Below are positions 23,430-35,742 of a stretch of 64,000 nucleotides of DNA, in pieces. This DNA comes from Straminergon stramineum (Eukaryota; Streptophyta; Bryopsida; Hypnales; Calliergonaceae). The stretch lies in contig OY987273.1 of assembly GCA_963920665.1 (NCBI GenBank), positions 10,728,501 to 10,792,500 on the forward strand. Reading direction: 5' to 3'. The notes under the pieces are model-generated. The model saw only the letters and a list, made by a program, of their open reading frames with translations. It was not told where the DNA came from and did not search any database. The translations under genes and the position numbers were made by a program. Position 1 is the first letter of the stretch. Each line of letters starts with the position of its first letter.

Positions 23430-26400
23430 ATTGAGATAGTGTGAGCCCCCAATTTGTCATTGGGGACTCATTATTTGTTTTTTCTTTATTTTGTAGTTTT
23501 AAATATAGTTTTATATACAAAAAAGCCCCAAAAGAGTGAAGGAACAAAATAGGTATGTTTCATACCAATACAACATTTGGTCTAAAATTAGAATATTACA
23601 CCTAAAATACCCCAAACCACCACTTGCATATAGGTTAGAACTTGACTAATGGTGATAAATTAGAAGATTATGTGTTATTGGCAAAATAGGCTCAAAATCC
23701 ACATTCAAGAGACATGCCTAGGCTAAAATTGGTCAAAGGAACCCCAATTAGGTATTTCAACCAATTCTCAATGATAGGTTCTAGTTTTCCTATCACACCA
23801 CTATCTCCTTGGGGTGCTCGAAGTGCCTTAGAGAGCAAGGGGGACCTTGGGGTGACTTCCCAAGCCTTGTAATAGGCTAAGAAAGGAGAAATGAGAGACT
23901 TTTGAGCAAACAAAGTGCAATAGAGACGTAATTAAGAAGAGCATAGTAGCATATCATACATTCTTGGAAATCTCTTGAAAATACACTTCTAACCGTCCAA
24001 AGAACGTATGATTTGGACCAATAGGCTAGAAGTTATGCCGTTCAAAGTTGGAGGTGTCCTGGTGGCGCCAAGACACTCAAAGGCTAGGTGTGAGAGGTTC
24101 CTAAAAACTCTTTCAACAAAGCATAGCATGTAGCATATCATTGGAAAGGTAAAAAAAAGGAACCTAGAATGCCAAGCATTACGAGGTTCTAAGACATGAG
24201 CCAAAAGTTATGGCCGAGAGAAAGGCCATGGTGAAGGTGTGACACCACTCCTAGTGAACCCGAATCTTTGGAGGGCCATAACTTTGTGAGAACTTGTTCA
24301 GATGGGACAAATGAGTAGTTCAGCGGCATCTACTTGTCGTGTAGATATCCAAAATGGGCTCGCATGCGGGATTTAGAGACATGATTGTAAAGTTACACTG
24401 TTTGGAAGTTTGGGAGTCCAAATGGAGTTAGAACTTGAGGATTTCGGTTGAAAACGGGTGGTCTTCCAAAACCTAAGGGGGTTTGGTAAGTGCCTTTGAC
24501 CCACAAGGGAGGGGTCTGCTGGATGCCACAAAAGTACTATAGGAGGGGTTGGTTTCCCTCCTCACTCACTCTTTGAACCTTGGTGAGTCCCGATGATTCA
24601 TGGGTGGGGATGCAACTTTACCACTGGCTTCAAGGCTCCTTGGGACACTTGTATGTGTGTCTCGGGGCACTGATTGGTTGGAGTCCTACTCCTTGCTAGG
24701 CCTTTGCATGTGTCTCAAGTTGTGAGTCTCGATTAATGTAGGTGTGAGACTAGCAAGTACACAACAAGCCTAGTATGAAGTGGGGTGACAACCAAAGGTG
24801 GTTAGGACCGTAGTAAGTAGGGCTACTATGAGTCCTAGCATAGTAAGATGGAAGTTTGGCCCCATGTCACTAAGTGACATGTGAGATGTCACGAGTGGAG
24901 TGCGTGCTAGTAGTCCCATGGACTTGGACTTGGCAATGCAAGTTGAAAATGAGAACTAATGTTGTAAGTGTGTGGCATGTGTAGTGTTAGTTAGTTGGGC
25001 CTAAGTGATACTAGAATTGGAGCGTGATGAGCCCTAAAAGTTGTGAAGGGCTCTTGAAGTCTATTTGGAGTTGTAAGGTGTTAATCAAGTTGCGACATTC
25101 CCCAATTTATCAATGAAATAGTGAAACCTCAATTATTGGCCTACAAGAATTAATTACAATAAGATGGGACTATAGAGAAATATATGGTTAGAGGAAGGTG
25201 ACTTAGAGATAAAATCATGCCAAGGACTCAACGGCGAAGTCGGTTTGCCAAGATTCCCTCTAATGTGAAAGATTCCTCGGATATTAGTATTTAAATAAAG
25301 GGGTGGATTTTAGTCCCCCTAGGCCAATATGCAGAGTAAGAATATGATCCTACAATCTGTTGTGGGATTTCATGAGAAGTCTTACAAAAAGTTTCAAAGT
25401 TTTCTAATAGTTAGAAGATGCTCTTCTGAACGGTCAACTGCCAAAATTTACGACGAGAAATTCCTAGAAATTACCTGGGTGGCGGTAAAATCTCACTAAA
25501 AATTAGACTAGCTTCTTTTATGTCAATAAGACATCTTGAAAAATTTCAAGACATTCCAATAGTCAGAAATACTAGAACTTGCAAGATTCCTTGACAATCG
25601 ACATAATTCAAAAATCATGACGAAGTTGACAAGCGGATCGAGAGCATACGGAAGTGGAATGAGGTCGAATATAGGTCTTTTCTTACTTCCTCATACCTAC
25701 TTAAGAGCCAAGGCTAGTCACTTTGGTCAGAAAGGTCAAACTCCCAAAGTTAAATTTGTACCTAATTTTGGTGTTAAGTTGGTGCTAGGTTTTGTTGAGA
25801 TTTTGGAGTTAGGAAAAAGATTGAGGGTTCTATGAAGTTGAAAATGGCCTTTTAAAGTCAATTGCTCAATCTGTTTGTAATTTAGAGTTGATCTCTAAAA
25901 ATTAGGCTTACAAACCATTGTAAAAAGTGAAAATCTTTGAGGATGAGGATGAAAATCCAAAGTAGTAGGGTTACCTTAGATGAATGAGAGGAGGTGGGTG
26001 CCTAGGGAAGAGTATAAAAGGGCACCCATTTTCCTCTCAATTCACCTCCATTTGTTGTATTTGGATTTGTTGAGTCCAATTTATATTGGAATTTTGGTAT
26101 TTTAAGCCAAAAACCTTCGAACAATGTTTTGGAGGTACTTTAGGCCCATTATTGTTCTTTTTCAAGATTTTGAGATCTTGTGGGGCCCTTGTACTTTGAG
26201 TCTTCTTTACTAACCCTCTCAAGTCTTTGAGGCTTAGAAAATTCATTTTCGTTACTTTTAGAGACGCTTGTGGCATTGTATTATCTTTTGAAGGGGGCTT
26301 TTGTGTCCCTCCATGACTGGTCCTTGTACTAACTCTAAAGGAACCCCCCATATGTCATAGTGATACTGATTTGAGGGACCTTTAGATTAAGTTTTGTCAT

Positions 26401-28550
26401 TGTACTAACCTACATGTCATTAACCTTTGGCCTCAAGCGTTCTCTTGTCCTTCTCATATAGTTTAGTGGTTTACAAGTTGAGCCCAAGCTTGTGTGAGGT
26501 TTTGTAGGTCCAACCAAGACAGTAAAGCTTTGAACCCCCTTGGGATCAAAAAGTCTTAGTTTTTTGTGTTAAGGGTTGGAATCACGACAAAGTCTTGAAC
26601 CCCCTCGAGGCGGAGAGTCCTAGTTGTATGTTAAGGCCATCTTTAGGCAAAACCTTAACCCCTTTTGGATCCCGTGTCCAAAGTTTAGCCCCCCAAAGTA
26701 GGAAAGGGAGTTTTACTTAAGAGACAACGAATGAGGGGACTAGGGAACACTCTGAGTTGCGTGTCTCAAGCTAGACATACCACTAACACCTAGATGAAAA
26801 ATCCCCCCTATAAGTCTAAAAAGCTCTCATGAGTATTAGTAGAAAATTAGTAATAGATGAGGGAAAAGAAGGATGGTCTAGTTCCAACACCCTAGCGCCT
26901 AAGTCCTAGCCTTAGTGTCTAGCATCCCCATCCAACTAGTGGTCCAGGTATCATCAAGGTAGGCCGGTCCCATGGATGGCCACTCTTGTTGGATGGCCGA
27001 GCTAGCAGAGGAATCAGGGTCAGCAAGAGAATCAAGGTCTGGCAAGGGAAGTCGAAGTCCGAAAGGGGAGTCGGGTTCAATAGGGAGTTGGATCTAGTAA
27101 GGGAGTATTTGAAAAATTAGAAGTCTGGAGAGTGGGGAAATTAAAGGGAAGTTAAGAAGAAAAAAAATGAGAGAAGAAACAAAGCAAAGATCAAGCTCAA
27201 CCCACTTCTAACCAAGCTTCAGAATGGGGAAGTCAACTCCCATGTCTTTTAGAAAACAAGCAAAGAGAGAAGAAGGAGAATACTTGATAGGAGGAAGTTA
27301 AGGGAGAAGATAGAGGTGGGATCTCCCTACGTTGTTTTGACCATTGGATTAAAATTAGGTAATTATTGAAATGCTAAAAATAAGAGGTAGTTCAAAGCGT
27401 AAGAAACAATGACGCATCCTCAATTCGGCCTAGAAATGTGGAAAGAGACTAGTTGGGCCACTTCAAGGACATATGAGGAATAGGATAGAAAGAAAAAGAG
27501 GCAAGGAAGGAGAAAGAAAGAGGGTAAAGTTGATAGGAGTAGAAAGGATCAACCATTGTATTGATTCACCACTTTATCAAAACCGTAGTCAAGTGCATCA
27601 TATCACAAAAATTCATGGTGGGTGAGGAAGTACCCCTAGGAGACATGATCAATGACATTCATTTTGAGGTATGAAGCCAAATCCCTCCTTACCTCTTTTA
27701 ACCACCTAATTAAGGAATTCTAAGCCCGGCGAAGGACTAGTCCCAATTCAGAACCTTAAGATTAGAACTCATATCACTTCTGAATCCATACCGTGGAGGA
27801 GAGGTTCATAGTTCTCCAAAAACCTAAGATATGTCAAAATCGAAATCAAAACAAGAAAGTTATCATTGGATGAAGGTTAGTACTTAAATTGGATGAAAAA
27901 TAGTTAGACATAAAACTTTGGAACAAATTGAGAGAATTAAAAAGAGGTCATTAGTTAGAATCCACAAGTGAAAGAAAAAGTCAGTTTCAAATTGGAGAGT
28001 AGAAGAAATTAATGCATGAAGTTTTAAGTATTGATTAGTAGTCAAACTTCATCCATCAAGAACTTTTAGTAGGAAAGTCAGATTAGCAAGTGTTTTACCA
28101 ATATATAAAGCTAGAATTAGGGGCTACAAGAAAAAAAATATATAATTACTAAAAATAGTAAATAGATGGAAGTTAACTAGAAACTACAACACTAAAGAAG
28201 CCTAATAAGAAACTTAGAAGGTCAAGTAGAATAAGAAGGTTAGGATCATGGGCTTGTAGAGTAAGTTCAGTGGAACTCATAGGGACCTCTTGCTTAGGGA
28301 AAGACCAAAAACCCACTAAAATAAAGAAGGATGCAGTTTAGGCTAGATTTGGATGAAATATTCATAGAAGTATCCAACTAGAGTCAAACTTCCAAAGTAG
28401 GGTAGAACCAAGATTCTTAAGCAATCCCATGAAATTTCAAGTTATTTTGAATTAGAGAACTAGCCTTAAGTCATGGATGAAGTTTGATGAACTAAGTAGT
28501 GGTTGAACTTCATCCACTCATAACTTTTGCTGGGAAGCTCGGATATGGTT
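23430..28550 (+). repeat. Decayed LTR-like repeat, copy 2
   Basis: The block starts near a small palindrome (CCCCAAT...ATTGGGG, 23434-23462). It carries AAAATCTCACTAAAAATTA near 25490, a TATAAAA box at 26013-26019, and a segment like CTTCATCCATCAAGAAC with TAGGAAAGT near 28040. These landmarks occur in the same order on the minus strand at 2880-6545. Composition is less AT-rich than the surroundings. No retroelement enzyme frame is present, so the block is non-coding LTR/leader-type sequence or a decayed remnant. Both boundaries are approximate. Confidence 0.35.
26013..26019 (+). promoter_or_regulatory. TATA box of LTR-like repeat copy 2
   Basis: TATAAAA followed by a GGGCACCC run, corresponding to the minus-strand box at 5699-5706 in copy 1. 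Confidence 0.4.
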
Positions 28551-28814
28551 GAATTCTATGTTTTTAGGAAGGGAAAATAAATTTCTATATGATTTCTCTA
28601 CTAGTTCCTCTTTGACGTATCTTGCACCAAAAACCATAGCAGCCTCACATATTTGGCCAAACACCGTCATGGTTGCATTGGAAGTTAGACTTTGGTGATT
28701 TTTGCACATTTGGATATACTTAGGTACATAGAAAAGATCCATTGCTTAAAAGGCACTATGGACCACACTTAAACATCCAAAAGTAAGAATTGTTTAAGTC
28801 AACACCCCAAGAAC

Positions 28815-30801
28815 TTGGTTGTACTCGAGATTTACAAAGGGGGGATAAATTGGTGCTCGCAGATAGCGCAAGCAATAGATGTTGCAATACATGTGTACGC
28901 TAAGATTACACCTTTCAATGAGAAGAGTGACCACAGGGTAGCAAATGCCATGAGAGTTGGAGCAAAAGACAGGGCCACAAAGTTGATTTCAAAAATGGGG
29001 AAGTTGCTAGTAGTGGCAAATCTTGTTCAAGGTCCTGCATTTTTTAAGAGGTACGTTACATTTATCAATTACATTTCTTTTCTTCTCATTGAACTTTGCA
29101 TTTTATGTTAGCTAAAAAGTATATTGAATTCTATTTTGCAGATAGAAAAACAATGGACTACCAATGAGGTCTTAGAGATGACCTTTGAGAAACTACAAAT
29201 TGCCACATGCAACACTTCACCTTTGCAGAAGACAAAGTTCTTGAAGTTGTGGAACTCCTTCATGCCTTTTCGAGATGTTAGGCGTTTCCCAACCAAGCTT
29301 GTTTTTGAAGAGAAATTGTTGCCCTTCTTCAACAAGCACTCTTAGTGGGCAAGGGTGAGTATTTCATTGAATTGTAAATCTTATGAAATGTTTGTATTAA
29401 TTCTGTTTTCAATTGCCATATTATATAGTTTTGAAAGCCATTGGCTTTTAAAAAATGTACAAGTAAATTAATGCGTTTTTCATGTAGATTGAGGAAGTTG
29501 TTGTAGAATACTTTGACAATGTGATTAAAAAAGACAACATCAACATGACCATCCCACCTAAGTCGGAGACTCTACTAGAGTACATCAAAGGGTGGAGGAG
29601 GAAAATTTGGGATCAAGGTTTTGGCCCAATTCTTAAGGAAGCCAATTCTTTCAAGAAATCTAACTCCTTTGTGGTTTATGATGGATCAAAATTGGCCATT
29701 AAAAGGGTTATTTTTCAATGAATGTTTGATTTATTTTTATTAATTTCATTTAAAGAGATGATTTGCATATATAATGAGCACTAGAAAATTGTACATCTTC
29801 ACTCTTATGTTTCATTGAAGGACAAAATAGTTTTTAAATTTTCTTGCATAACCAAAAGTTGGGGTAATGTGAGCTTCTCCAAAAAGAGCCATCAGATTCA
29901 TTGGCTGTTAGGGGGGTGTCTCTTGCTGACTTTTATTTATGATTTTAATGTAGTTTTATATAGTGATGCTTTTCATTTTGAGGAGGTCCTTCGTGGATGT
30001 TCAATTCTATAGCACTACATCTTCATTTGATATCTTTTGAAATGTAGATGCCTTTATATTGTACTTACTCACTTCAAACATTTTTCTTATTCTTCTATAA
30101 TTGGCAATTACTTCAAGCATGAGCTTTCTACCAAAGAATGCTATTGCTCAGGAGGATCTTCCTCCATTCTTGTCCACTTAGTTGGAATGAAGTTCGTTAA
30201 AGTGTATGTACACCCCAAGTTAGCTTCAGACATTTACCATAGCTCATTTGAATAATGAAAGGTGGTACTTAGATTGTCCTTAGACATTCACTCATTTGTC
30301 GGAGATAGAGTTCAAAAAGTCCTTCAATGGCCTTGGTGGTATTAATTTGGATGTACCATAGTTTGCTGACCTCACGGACACTTAGAAGAAGAGGACCATT
30401 GCGAGGAGAATGGTTATTGACAAGAAGAAAGAAGACAAGGAACAAGAAGTTTGGAAGAACAAAGAGAAAAAAAAAAGTGTTTAATAAAGTTAATAGAGAA
30501 GGAGAAGGGGGAAGGGGAAGGGGAAGGGCAAGGCCAAGTTCCAATGTCTTCTATAGTTGACCAAGACTCTCAGATGCAAGCTAGATTTCAAAGTGGATTG
30601 AAGAAGAAGGCGATTCTAGTAGAGTTCATGGAAAATATTGTCACTCAAGGTACACAAGTGATAGTCCTTGGCAATGATAAGGAAGTGAACTCGAAGGAGT
30701 TGGTCCTTAATATCTCCATTGTGGATGTCATGGACAATAAGGAAATTGAGGGACCAAATTGTTACACTAAGGTCATGGATTTCCTTAAGCAAGTAAAATA
30801 A
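28815..30801 (+). pseudogene. 5' part of a broken multi-exon gene (upstream of the methyltransferase-like part)
   Basis: Successive plus-strand open pieces are separated by short AT-rich intron-like gaps: 28815-29060, 29140-29342, 29490-29718, 29815-30010, 30037-30255 and 30451-30801. They include hydrophilic, protein-like segments such as MPFRDVRRFPTKLVFEEKLL and ETLLEYIKGWRRKIWDQGFG. Coding-like composition and strand are consistent with the methyltransferase-like region that follows. I recognise no domain in this half. A purine-rich run near 30500-30535 encodes a Gly/Glu repeat. Stops break several pieces and no complete splice model could be built. Confidence 0.35.
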
Positions 30802-30894
30802 TTTTGTTCTTAATACTCAAATTCATTGTACTAGGAAATTATATGAATGTTTTCTTTGTGAAGTATTCATTATTTGGAAAATTATTTGTTTGTT

Positions 30895-31905
30895 TACAGA
30901 TTTTGTTAGTGAAGGCTCATGTGTATGACAATAGAGTGACCCGTCAACAAAGAATGGACCTCATTCTCTTTGACCTTCATAAGAATCTACCCATACTAGA
31001 TGTGTCATTTCCAGCAACTCACATACTTGTTTGGAACGCAAATATAGAATATGTGGCCATAGCAATGGCATTCTTTTTTGCAGAGAGATATTTGCAAGAC
31101 CATAGTTGCATAGTTGTCTTTCATTCATGGAGCACGGACACTAAGGGCATCATTGCAAGACTATCTTTGACATACCGCACATTCGTGAAGGAGTAGATGG
31201 GCATGAACCATATGCACTTGACCTCACCTTTTGATAAGACCACCATGGTAAAATTCTCTCAAGTCTTCACAATTTTCTTGGCATTTGACATTTTATGTTT
31301 CCGTTCATTCATTTTTGATGTGTATTTGGTTGCAATTATTATAGACTTTAAAGTTTGGCATTACCCTCTTGATGAAAGACCTCGGTAAGAGAGAAAAATC
31401 AAATTTCTCTTTCATTTACTCAACATCAATGTTGAAGGCAAAAGTCAACTTAATCAACTACACCAACAAGAAGACTATGTTAATGAATGAGGTGACATCA
31501 TTGCCATAGAGAGGGGCTCAAGAGAAGGATGCTAGATTTTACCAATTCATCATTCAAGGGACAACCGACGAAGGGGATTTGGTTCTGGATTGCACAACAC
31601 CTATGGATAAGTTTTGAATCCAATAATTGTGAGCTTGAATTCAATTTTGTACATAAAATAATTCAAGTAGTGAATTGATTATTGTTAATGGTAGGTGCGT
31701 CTATTATGGCATGTCAAAGGACAGGGCGCACGTTGTGGCTATGGAAGAGGATAAGGACATTTTCAAAGTCATTCTTTTGCCCTCACAAAAGACCACTCCT
31801 ACCATGGTGACAAATGAAGTTAGTGAACCACTAGTAGCAGTTCCAGAATCACAAGATCCTGATGCTATAATCATGGTGCCTCAGAAGTTCGTTGGTTCAA
31901 AATAG
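30895..31905 (+). pseudogene. Degenerate beta-class N4/N6 DNA methyltransferase-like region
   Basis: Motifs appear in the order used by beta-class amino-methyltransferases. DLILFDLHKNLP (coded near 30957-30990) sits where the catalytic DPPY/DLPYN motif IV is expected. It is followed by a hydrophobic strand ending SCIVVFHSW. After stops, the frame near 31515-31617 reads AQEKDARFYQFIIQ, then GDLVLDC (31573-31593), the SAM-binding motif I region. Next, 31684-31905 begins GRCVYYGMSKDRAHVV and EEDKDIF, matching the G-R-x-hydrophobic-G stretch that follows motif I. The catalytic Pro-Tyr is replaced (His-Lys), the FxGxG loop is lost (TTPMD), and stops lie at 31194 and about 31509, so this copy is dead. 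Introns probably separate the pieces. The family call is inference from motif order. Confidence 0.5.
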
Positions 31906-32009
31906 ATCTAGGAAGTAAGTTTAAAGATGCATGAAAGTTCTATGTACATGGTACTTTTTATGTTTAATGAATGTAACATTGCATCATTTTTGTTTGTAGT
32001 TGCAAGGGG

Positions 32010-32456
32010 TTGATTTTGGCAGATGCAATGATGAAAAAACTAAGACTTCTCTTGAGTTCAGAGAAGTCATTCAACCCTCCAATGTATGTCGAGCAAATGG
32101 CATCAGTATTTGTAGAGTTTGAATGTTCTAAACCTAAGCCCTATCTACAAACATATGCTTTGAATTTTTCAGAGTTCATAGACAAATTGGCATTTAAGGA
32201 TAGAGAGACATCAAATTTCTCTACCAATGAGGATTCCACAACCGAGTCGACTACAACTTTGACTCATAAGACTAACATATCTCATGAGTCAAACTATTAT
32301 GTGTTCGTTTTCATTATGATTGGATTTGTGTGCATTATGGCTACATCTTGGGTTACATTTATTTCTCTTTCCATTCTTGCATTGCTTGGCATACCCTATA
32401 TTGAGTGCCAACCAAAGTATATCAACAAAAAAATAGGGTGTAAAATAGAAAAATAA
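32010..32456 (+). pseudogene. Possible 3' end of the same broken gene, with a hydrophobic tail
   Basis: An open frame of about 148 codons begins just after a likely acceptor (TTTGTAG at about 31999). Residues 1-75 are hydrophilic (ending near SEFIDKLAFKDRE), then a Ser/Thr-rich stretch, then about 35 hydrophobic residues (YVFVFIMIGFVCIMATSW onwards) that could span a membrane once or twice. The hydrophobic tail may simply be translation of AT-rich 3' DNA. No family is recognised. Confidence 0.25.
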
Positions 32457-32660
32457 GTTTACACCAAGCAAACTGTACTAATAAAAAAATAGGTGTGAAA
32501 AAGAAGAATAAGTTCACACCAACCAAAGTCTTTGAACAAAAAAAATAGGGTGTGAAAAAGAAGAAGAATTTCACACCAAGAACAATGTTTAAACAAAAAT
32601 AACAAGGTGTAAAAAAGAATAAGAAGTTTACACCAACCAACAAAAAAATTGGGTGTGAAA
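32437..32660. repeat. Tandem array of hairpins with covarying stems
   Basis: Four units spaced 55-57 bp apart each carry an 8-9-bp perfect inverted repeat around a purine-rich loop of 11-13 bases. Unit 1 is GGTGTAAA/TTTACACC (32437-32444, 32458-32465). Unit 2 is GGTGTGAA/TTCACACC (32492-32499, 32513-32520). Unit 3 is GGTGTGAAA/TTTCACACC (32549-32557, 32569-32577). Unit 4 is GGTGTAAA/TTTACACC (32606-32613, 32627-32634). A fifth left arm stands alone at 32652-32659. The A-T pair in units 1 and 4 is a G-C pair in units 2 and 3, so pairing is preserved. Confidence 0.75.
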
Positions 32661-33900
32661 AAGTATTTGATGCAAAGTTAAGCGCCCAAGTACTAGAACC
32701 CTTGCATGTGTTCTTTGTATTGTTTTTTCATAACACTCTTGCTTTCACTATGTTTTTAAATTCTTTTTTTTTTTATAAATAAATGGATAATATAAGTAAT
32801 AATAAAGTTCCCTAAAGTAGGCCACTTTGAAAAATTATGAATTTATAGGGTCCCTTTTATTTCTACCTTGAAGGTAAACAAACCTCTAAAATTCTAAACC
32901 CATGTCCATGCACAAGGGGAATATAAATTATACAAAGAGTGATCTAGTTGAATACAAATGTTGCTACAATTCTTTTTTTTCCTTCAATTTTCAAAGTCAC
33001 TTAAACTTTGGAAAAATAATCTAACATTTCTAAAAAATCAAATTCACCTGCACCTATAGTCATAGGTCCTTCACCCTTTTTTTCATAAAAATAAATTCCT
33101 GCTCATAGGCTCACATGCTAGAAACCCTAGGGGCAATCCTAGGCTAGGCTTTGCTCAAAAGAAGGGGAAACCACTAAGGGCCTTCAATTTGAATTTCCTA
33201 GGATCAAGGCTTTACTATATGAAACGATTTAGTAAGAATTCTAAGGAAATAGTGTTAGAGCTTTGCCCTTAAGGCCAAATTTGACAAGGTATCACTTGCA
33301 AGAATGTTGTCACATTAGGCAAACTTAGAGCTTTGTCTTTTGTGCATTGTCTTTTGTTGATTTCTTGATGCGAAAGTGGATTTTAGACTAGGGATATAGA
33401 AAGGTAGATGCATTGGCGACATCAGAATATCATCCTTGAGCCGATGATGCTCTACACCTTTGACAACAAGGTCTTCAAGTTTCCAATTTGTTGTGACCTC
33501 CATCTGTAGAGCTAGCAAGAGTGATCCTCCTCAAGTCAAGGATGTCCATTATAGTAGAAATAGGGAACAAATAGGGGTCTTTAGCATTCCCCAACTTGGA
33601 GAGCTATCAATGATGTTGTCGTCCACATTCCCATTGGAGTCCATGGCAATCGACACGGTGTTTGTGGAGGAGTGCATCATGTAGGGTTTCGACAACGGAG
33701 CCACACTATAGCTCTTTTTTGCCAAATTGGAGCTCTTTGACAACAACTTTTCTAATCTAAAAAGCAAGCTTATTTTCATCCTTTACCTAAAGGATGGGAG
33801 TTTCGAATGTCAAACATCAACCTGCAATAATTATAGATTACATAAGTTTTGCACACATTACCCTCCATCGAAAGGATGAACAAATGGACCAAAAGTCCCA
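32661..33900. other. AT-rich spacer, no gene recognised
   Basis: Short frames on both strands at 33315-33994 overlap one another and carry no recognisable motif. Nothing else was supported. Confidence 0.35.
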
Positions 33901-33904
33901 AATG

Positions 33905-34620
33905 AGAAGGAAAGACATGGAAGGTGATTGCAAGAAACATTTCATGTGTTTGGCTCAAAAACACAGTTTTTGGCCATAGAACTGACAATACCATGCAAAA
34001 TTATCAATATTGTGTGTCAACAACGAGCCTACAAATTTGAACCATCACTCCATTACTATGCAAACCTATAGACTATTGCAGGGTTCTACAAAAGCCACTA
34101 GGAGCAAAAAAATAAAAAAATAGGGGTCTGTGAACCTTTTCATTTTTAGTAATTAAAAAAAATCAATTTTTTTTCATAAAGTAGCCATTTCACTAGAAAA
34201 GATTGTGCTTGCATTGCACCAAGAAACTCATGTGGAAAATTTTTTCCCTCTTTGTAGCCTTCATGCAAAGAAAGATCACTTTGACCCCATGTGTGCAACC
34301 GACATGTTGTAATTTTCATAAAAACTCAGAGTCAATCCTTGTAATATTAGTAGACCTCCAACATGTCCAATTCATGACTTTGAATTTGCATTTTTGGGTA
34401 AAAAATAGGACTAAAAAACTCCAAAATGGCCAAGGTAGACATCCAATTAGGGCAATTTAAAAATAGTATAGTAGTTTTGAGAAATTTGAAAAAATTACTC
34501 AATGTTTGCAACTACCGCAACTACCTTCATTTCAAATTTCAAGTCAAATGGAAAAGTAATGCAAAAGTTATGAGCAAAAAAACACCCGTCCCAGGGCAAG
34601 GGGATGACACCAATATGATT
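33905..34620 (+). repeat. Dispersed repeat R3, copy 2
   Basis: The second, diverged copy of the repeat at 15405-16140, in the same orientation and with the same order of landmarks (GCCACTAGGAGCAAAAAA near 34090, TTTGCATTTTTGGGTA near 34385, CCAAGGTAGACA near 34430, GCAAAAGTTATGAGC near 34560). No enzyme domain is present. Confidence 0.5.
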
Positions 34621-35073
34621 TTTTTCAATAAATGAGATTTGTACCACATTCAATGTCTTACCTAACAATAATGGAGTGATTAGTGATCTCATTAGGAACT
34701 TCTATCTTTTCAATATAATTTTTTAGTAGGAAGTAGCATTTTTAAGCCTTCCATGTTAGAAATTATAATTTACTTTAGGTGTGAAAGATGAGCATTAAGG
34801 AAACAAATTTTGATGGTTTAGAGATAGTCTAGAGACTCTTTTGGTCCGTGATGGGCTACACTTCTCAAAAATTCATAGCATATTCACACTTTGTCCAAAA
34901 AATATATTTTTCATTGCTTTGGTTGTTTCAAAAAACATAATTCCAATTGCTCTCATTATTTCACATTTGTCTTTACTTGAAAAAAATTCTTAAAAATTTC
35001 AGCAATGGAAATGAGGGCGAACTCCTAATTCTTAATATAATCCTGACCACAATGGAATGTTTAATTGCACAAA

Positions 35074-35742
35074 GGGCTACAATTCATTTATGAATTGCCA
35101 ATTTGAGCCATTCAAAGATTTGTACACAATATATGAATAAAATTTCTGTTTTTCATCCTACATAATTAATACTCAATCCTTATCCAATCCTAATCAAGCA
35201 TACCAAATTTCAATTTTAGAAAAGTAAAATTTTGTTTGTTGTGAATTTTAAAAGGCAATTTTTATGATTTTATATAATATATTTTTGAAAACAATTGGTG
35301 ATGAATTTTTTTAATTCAATTACATAGATATGTAAAGAACATCCATATACACATGTTTTATATTAAAAAACACACCCTTATATAACAAAAATATTGTCTA
35401 TGAAGAGTTCAATGTCAAGTGTCATATGACTAGACTTTGTGAAATAAAAGTCTTTATATTTTAACTAAATTTTGGTAGGTGACCCTTGCACTATACCTAG
35501 CTTTGTACATTTGAGCATGATGGTCCAATAACTTTGCCAAAATCATATAAAACCATGAATATTAAATAAAAAAATTAACCAAAAATGGAATTTTGTTATT
35601 TTGAAACTGAAATTTGGTATGTGATTTGGATTGGGTAAGGATGCCATGATAATATACTTACCAAAATATGCCAATTATAATACACATTGTACAAGAAAAT
35701 TTGAATGGCTCAAATTGGCAATTCGTAAATGAACTGTAGCCC
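35074..35742. mobile_element. Long terminal-inverted-repeat element (MITE or MULE-like)
   Basis: GGGCTACAATTCATTTATGA at the left and the reverse complement of the right end share a near-identical 45-bp stretch (GAATTGCCAATTTGAGCC is common to both). The similarity continues inward with gaps for about 190 bp (both arms contain ATACCAAATTTCA). The centre is AT-rich and non-coding. Flanking bases give no clear 2-, 3-, 8- or 9-bp target duplication, so the superfamily is not decided. Long arms would fit a Mutator-like or fold-back element. Confidence 0.6.

Noticed and set aside
32422..32643. Minus-strand frame with repeated GVNLFFFFTP units, looking like a membrane repeat protein
   Set aside because: Translation of the hairpin array and its A-rich loops. 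The DNA-level inverted repeats explain it.
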